Shown piece by piece: positions 15,907-16,542 of a stretch of 16,542 nucleotides of DNA. Positions within the stretch are counted from its first letter, which is position 1; each line of letters starts with the position of its first letter. Under the pieces are notes generated by a model that searched no databases, was not told the origin of the DNA, and worked only from the letters and a program-made list of their open reading frames with translations. This stretch comes from Gp6-AA40 sp036742665 (GTDB lineage Bacteria > Acidobacteriota > Vicinamibacteria > Vicinamibacterales > UBA2999), in contig DAINQP010000139.1 in NCBI GenBank assembly GCA_036742665.1, forward strand, positions 1 through 16,542, written 5' to 3'. The translations under genes were made by a program, and so were the position numbers.

Positions 15907-15926
15907 ACTTATGAACTTTTTATGAC
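15907..15926 (-). promoter_or_regulatory. 11-bp-spaced direct repeat upstream of kup
   Basis: On the plus strand TTATGA occurs at 15909-15914 and again at 15920-15925, a spacing of 11 bp. The flanks are alike, so 8 of 11 positions agree between units. On the kup strand it reads GTCATAAAAAGTTCATAAGT, similar in layout to a PhoB-type box. It lies 53 bases before the TTG start in an AT-rich patch of an otherwise GC-rich sequence. OmpR/PhoB/KdpE-class regulators bind such repeats; the regulator itself is not in the window. Confidence 0.35.
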
Positions 15927-15969
15927 TTTCTGCGCCTGCGCACTCGACCTGGCTGCTGCAGGTTGAACC

Positions 15970-16110
15970 TCAGGCAGAACGGTGTATCCAGGCCGCGACA
16001 AAGAACAAGATATGCAACGCAGACATCGTCCAGCCGGCCACGGCCCATGGCCAGTGAGGTGCGTTGATATGGGCGCTGTCGACTTCGTACGAGGGGCGTT
16101 CCGACGACAT
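15970..16110 (-). CDS. Possible small single-span membrane protein upstream of kup
   Basis: An ATG at 16110 opens a 46-residue frame: a polar N-terminal half (MSSERPSYEVDSAHINAPHW), then one hydrophobic segment (WPWAVAGWTMSALHILFFVA) and a short AWIHRSA tail. Third-position GC is high, as in the neighbouring genes. It is transcribed in the same direction as kup, 115 bases ahead of it. The frame continues upstream to 16512, but that part is antisense to the sensor-kinase gene. There is no strong Shine-Dalgarno, and I do not recognise the family. It is longer than, and unlike, KdpF. It could be an accessory peptide of the transporter, or a chance frame. Confidence 0.4.
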   Translation of the reverse strand: MSSERPSYEVDSAHINAPHWPWAVAGWTMSALHILFFVAAWIHRSA

Positions 16111-16135
16111 CGCAGTCACGATATGCCGAGACCTC

Positions 16136-16168
16136 GTAACAAAGCCGTAAAGAGTCGATAAGAAGTCC
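16136..16168 (+). promoter_or_regulatory. Three 11-bp direct repeats upstream of the DUF4118 sensor kinase
   Basis: Three consecutive 11-mers, GTAACAAAGCC, GTAAAGAGTCG and ATAAGAAGTCC, share TAA at positions 2-4, A at position 7 and C at position 10. They end 33 bases before the kinase ATG at 16202 and lie 25 bases upstream of the small divergent frame. The 11-bp phasing and the TAA core fit a tandem site for an OmpR/PhoB-class response regulator. The units agree at only 6-7 of 11 positions, so this is tentative. Confidence 0.3.
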
Positions 16169-16201
16169 GCAGCTCTCAGCCGATCATGCCGTGATGTCAG
16201 A

Positions 16202-16542
16202 ATGAGCCAAGCGCTCATGCGTCGAATTCCCCTGCGGGATCTGGCCGTTCTCATCGCGAGCCTGCTGTCGTTGGCTGCGGCTGCCGCCGTGCTTCGGTTG
16301 CTGCCCGGCGTCAGTCCGACCACCGTCTCGCTGGCCTTCCTCCTCGTTGTCCTGGCCACCGCCACCGTCGGACGTCTGTGGGCGGCCATCGTCGTGTCCG
16401 GAGCGGCGATGCTGGTGCTCAACTTCTTTTTCCTGCCTCCGCTCGGCACGTTCACCATTGCAGATCCGCAGAACTGGATCGCGCTCTTTGCGTTTCTCGT
16501 CGTCGCCGTCATCGCCAGTAATCTGTCGGCGGCAGCACAGGC
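16202..16542 (+). CDS. DUF4118 (KdpD-type) sensor histidine kinase, N-terminal part
   Basis: 113 codons are visible before the right edge. The chain shows the DUF4118 membrane module of KdpD: a hydrophobic segment at about 14-35, a closely spaced pair at 41-77, the hallmark LNFFFLPPLGTFTIADPQNW (73-92), and a fourth segment at 93-108 leading to NLSAAAQ, where the cytoplasmic linker to the kinase core begins. The KdpD N-terminal sensor and Usp domains are absent, since the protein starts directly with the membrane module. It therefore belongs to the short KdpD-like kinases and is not a full-length KdpD. The kinase core is outside the window and is inferred. The start is ATG 16202; ATG 16217 is also possible, and neither has a clear ribosome-binding site. 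It is divergent to kup. Confidence 0.85.
   Translation, partial: MSQALMRRIPLRDLAVLIASLLSLAAAAAVLRLLPGVSPTTVSLAFLLVVLATATVGRLWAAIVVSGAAMLVLNFFFLPPLGTFTIADPQNWIALFAFLVVAVIASNLSAAAQ

Overview
The window is a GC-rich bacterial scaffold, most likely from a metagenome. It reads as Acidobacteriota, probably the Vicinamibacteria. The reasons are an orphan MacB/FtsX-type permease of the acidobacterial ADOP kind, a DUF6152 exported protein, a bactofilin, Gram-negative outer-membrane barrels with signal peptides, and strong GC bias in third codon positions. The assignment rests on gene content only. A run of exactly 100 N at 13884-13983 is a scaffold gap of unknown true length.

Layout. Positions 1-5643 are all on the minus strand. 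In transcription order they hold a DUF6152 exported protein and a TauE/SafE permease that starts directly at the DUF6152 stop codon. A SpoIIAA-like STAS protein follows. After a 255-bp break comes a tight set: an outer-membrane barrel with an N-terminal DUF3011 domain, an exported amidohydrolase, and a DcaP-like porin cut by the window edge. Positions 5902-11467 are on the plus strand: a bactofilin, a DoxX-like membrane protein, and a 1530-residue protein built from a receiver-like domain, about 1035 residues of coiled coil, a PAS domain and a degenerate histidine-kinase core. This gene converges on a minus-strand ADOP permease, with a perfect 20-bp palindrome in the 34-bp gap. Beyond the N gap lies a minus-strand Kup potassium transporter. 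Upstream of Kup are a possible 46-residue membrane protein and, divergent from it, the start of a DUF4118 (KdpD-type) sensor kinase that runs off the right edge.

How the parts may work together. The barrel / amidohydrolase / porin set looks like an uptake-and-hydrolysis unit at the cell envelope, with unknown substrate. Kup and the KdpD-like sensor suggest a potassium-homeostasis locus, and both sides of their intergenic region carry AT-rich 11-bp-spaced direct repeats of the kind used by OmpR/PhoB/KdpE-class regulators. The most unusual object is the giant coiled-coil protein. Its kinase core is recognisable by alignment but has lost the phospho-acceptor His, the N-box Asn, the G1 Asp and the G2 glycines. 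Its coiled coil contains three copies of a unit of about 131 residues and two exact or near-exact heptad duplications. The short intergenic region before it is dense with inverted repeats, one of which could pair with its ribosome-binding site.
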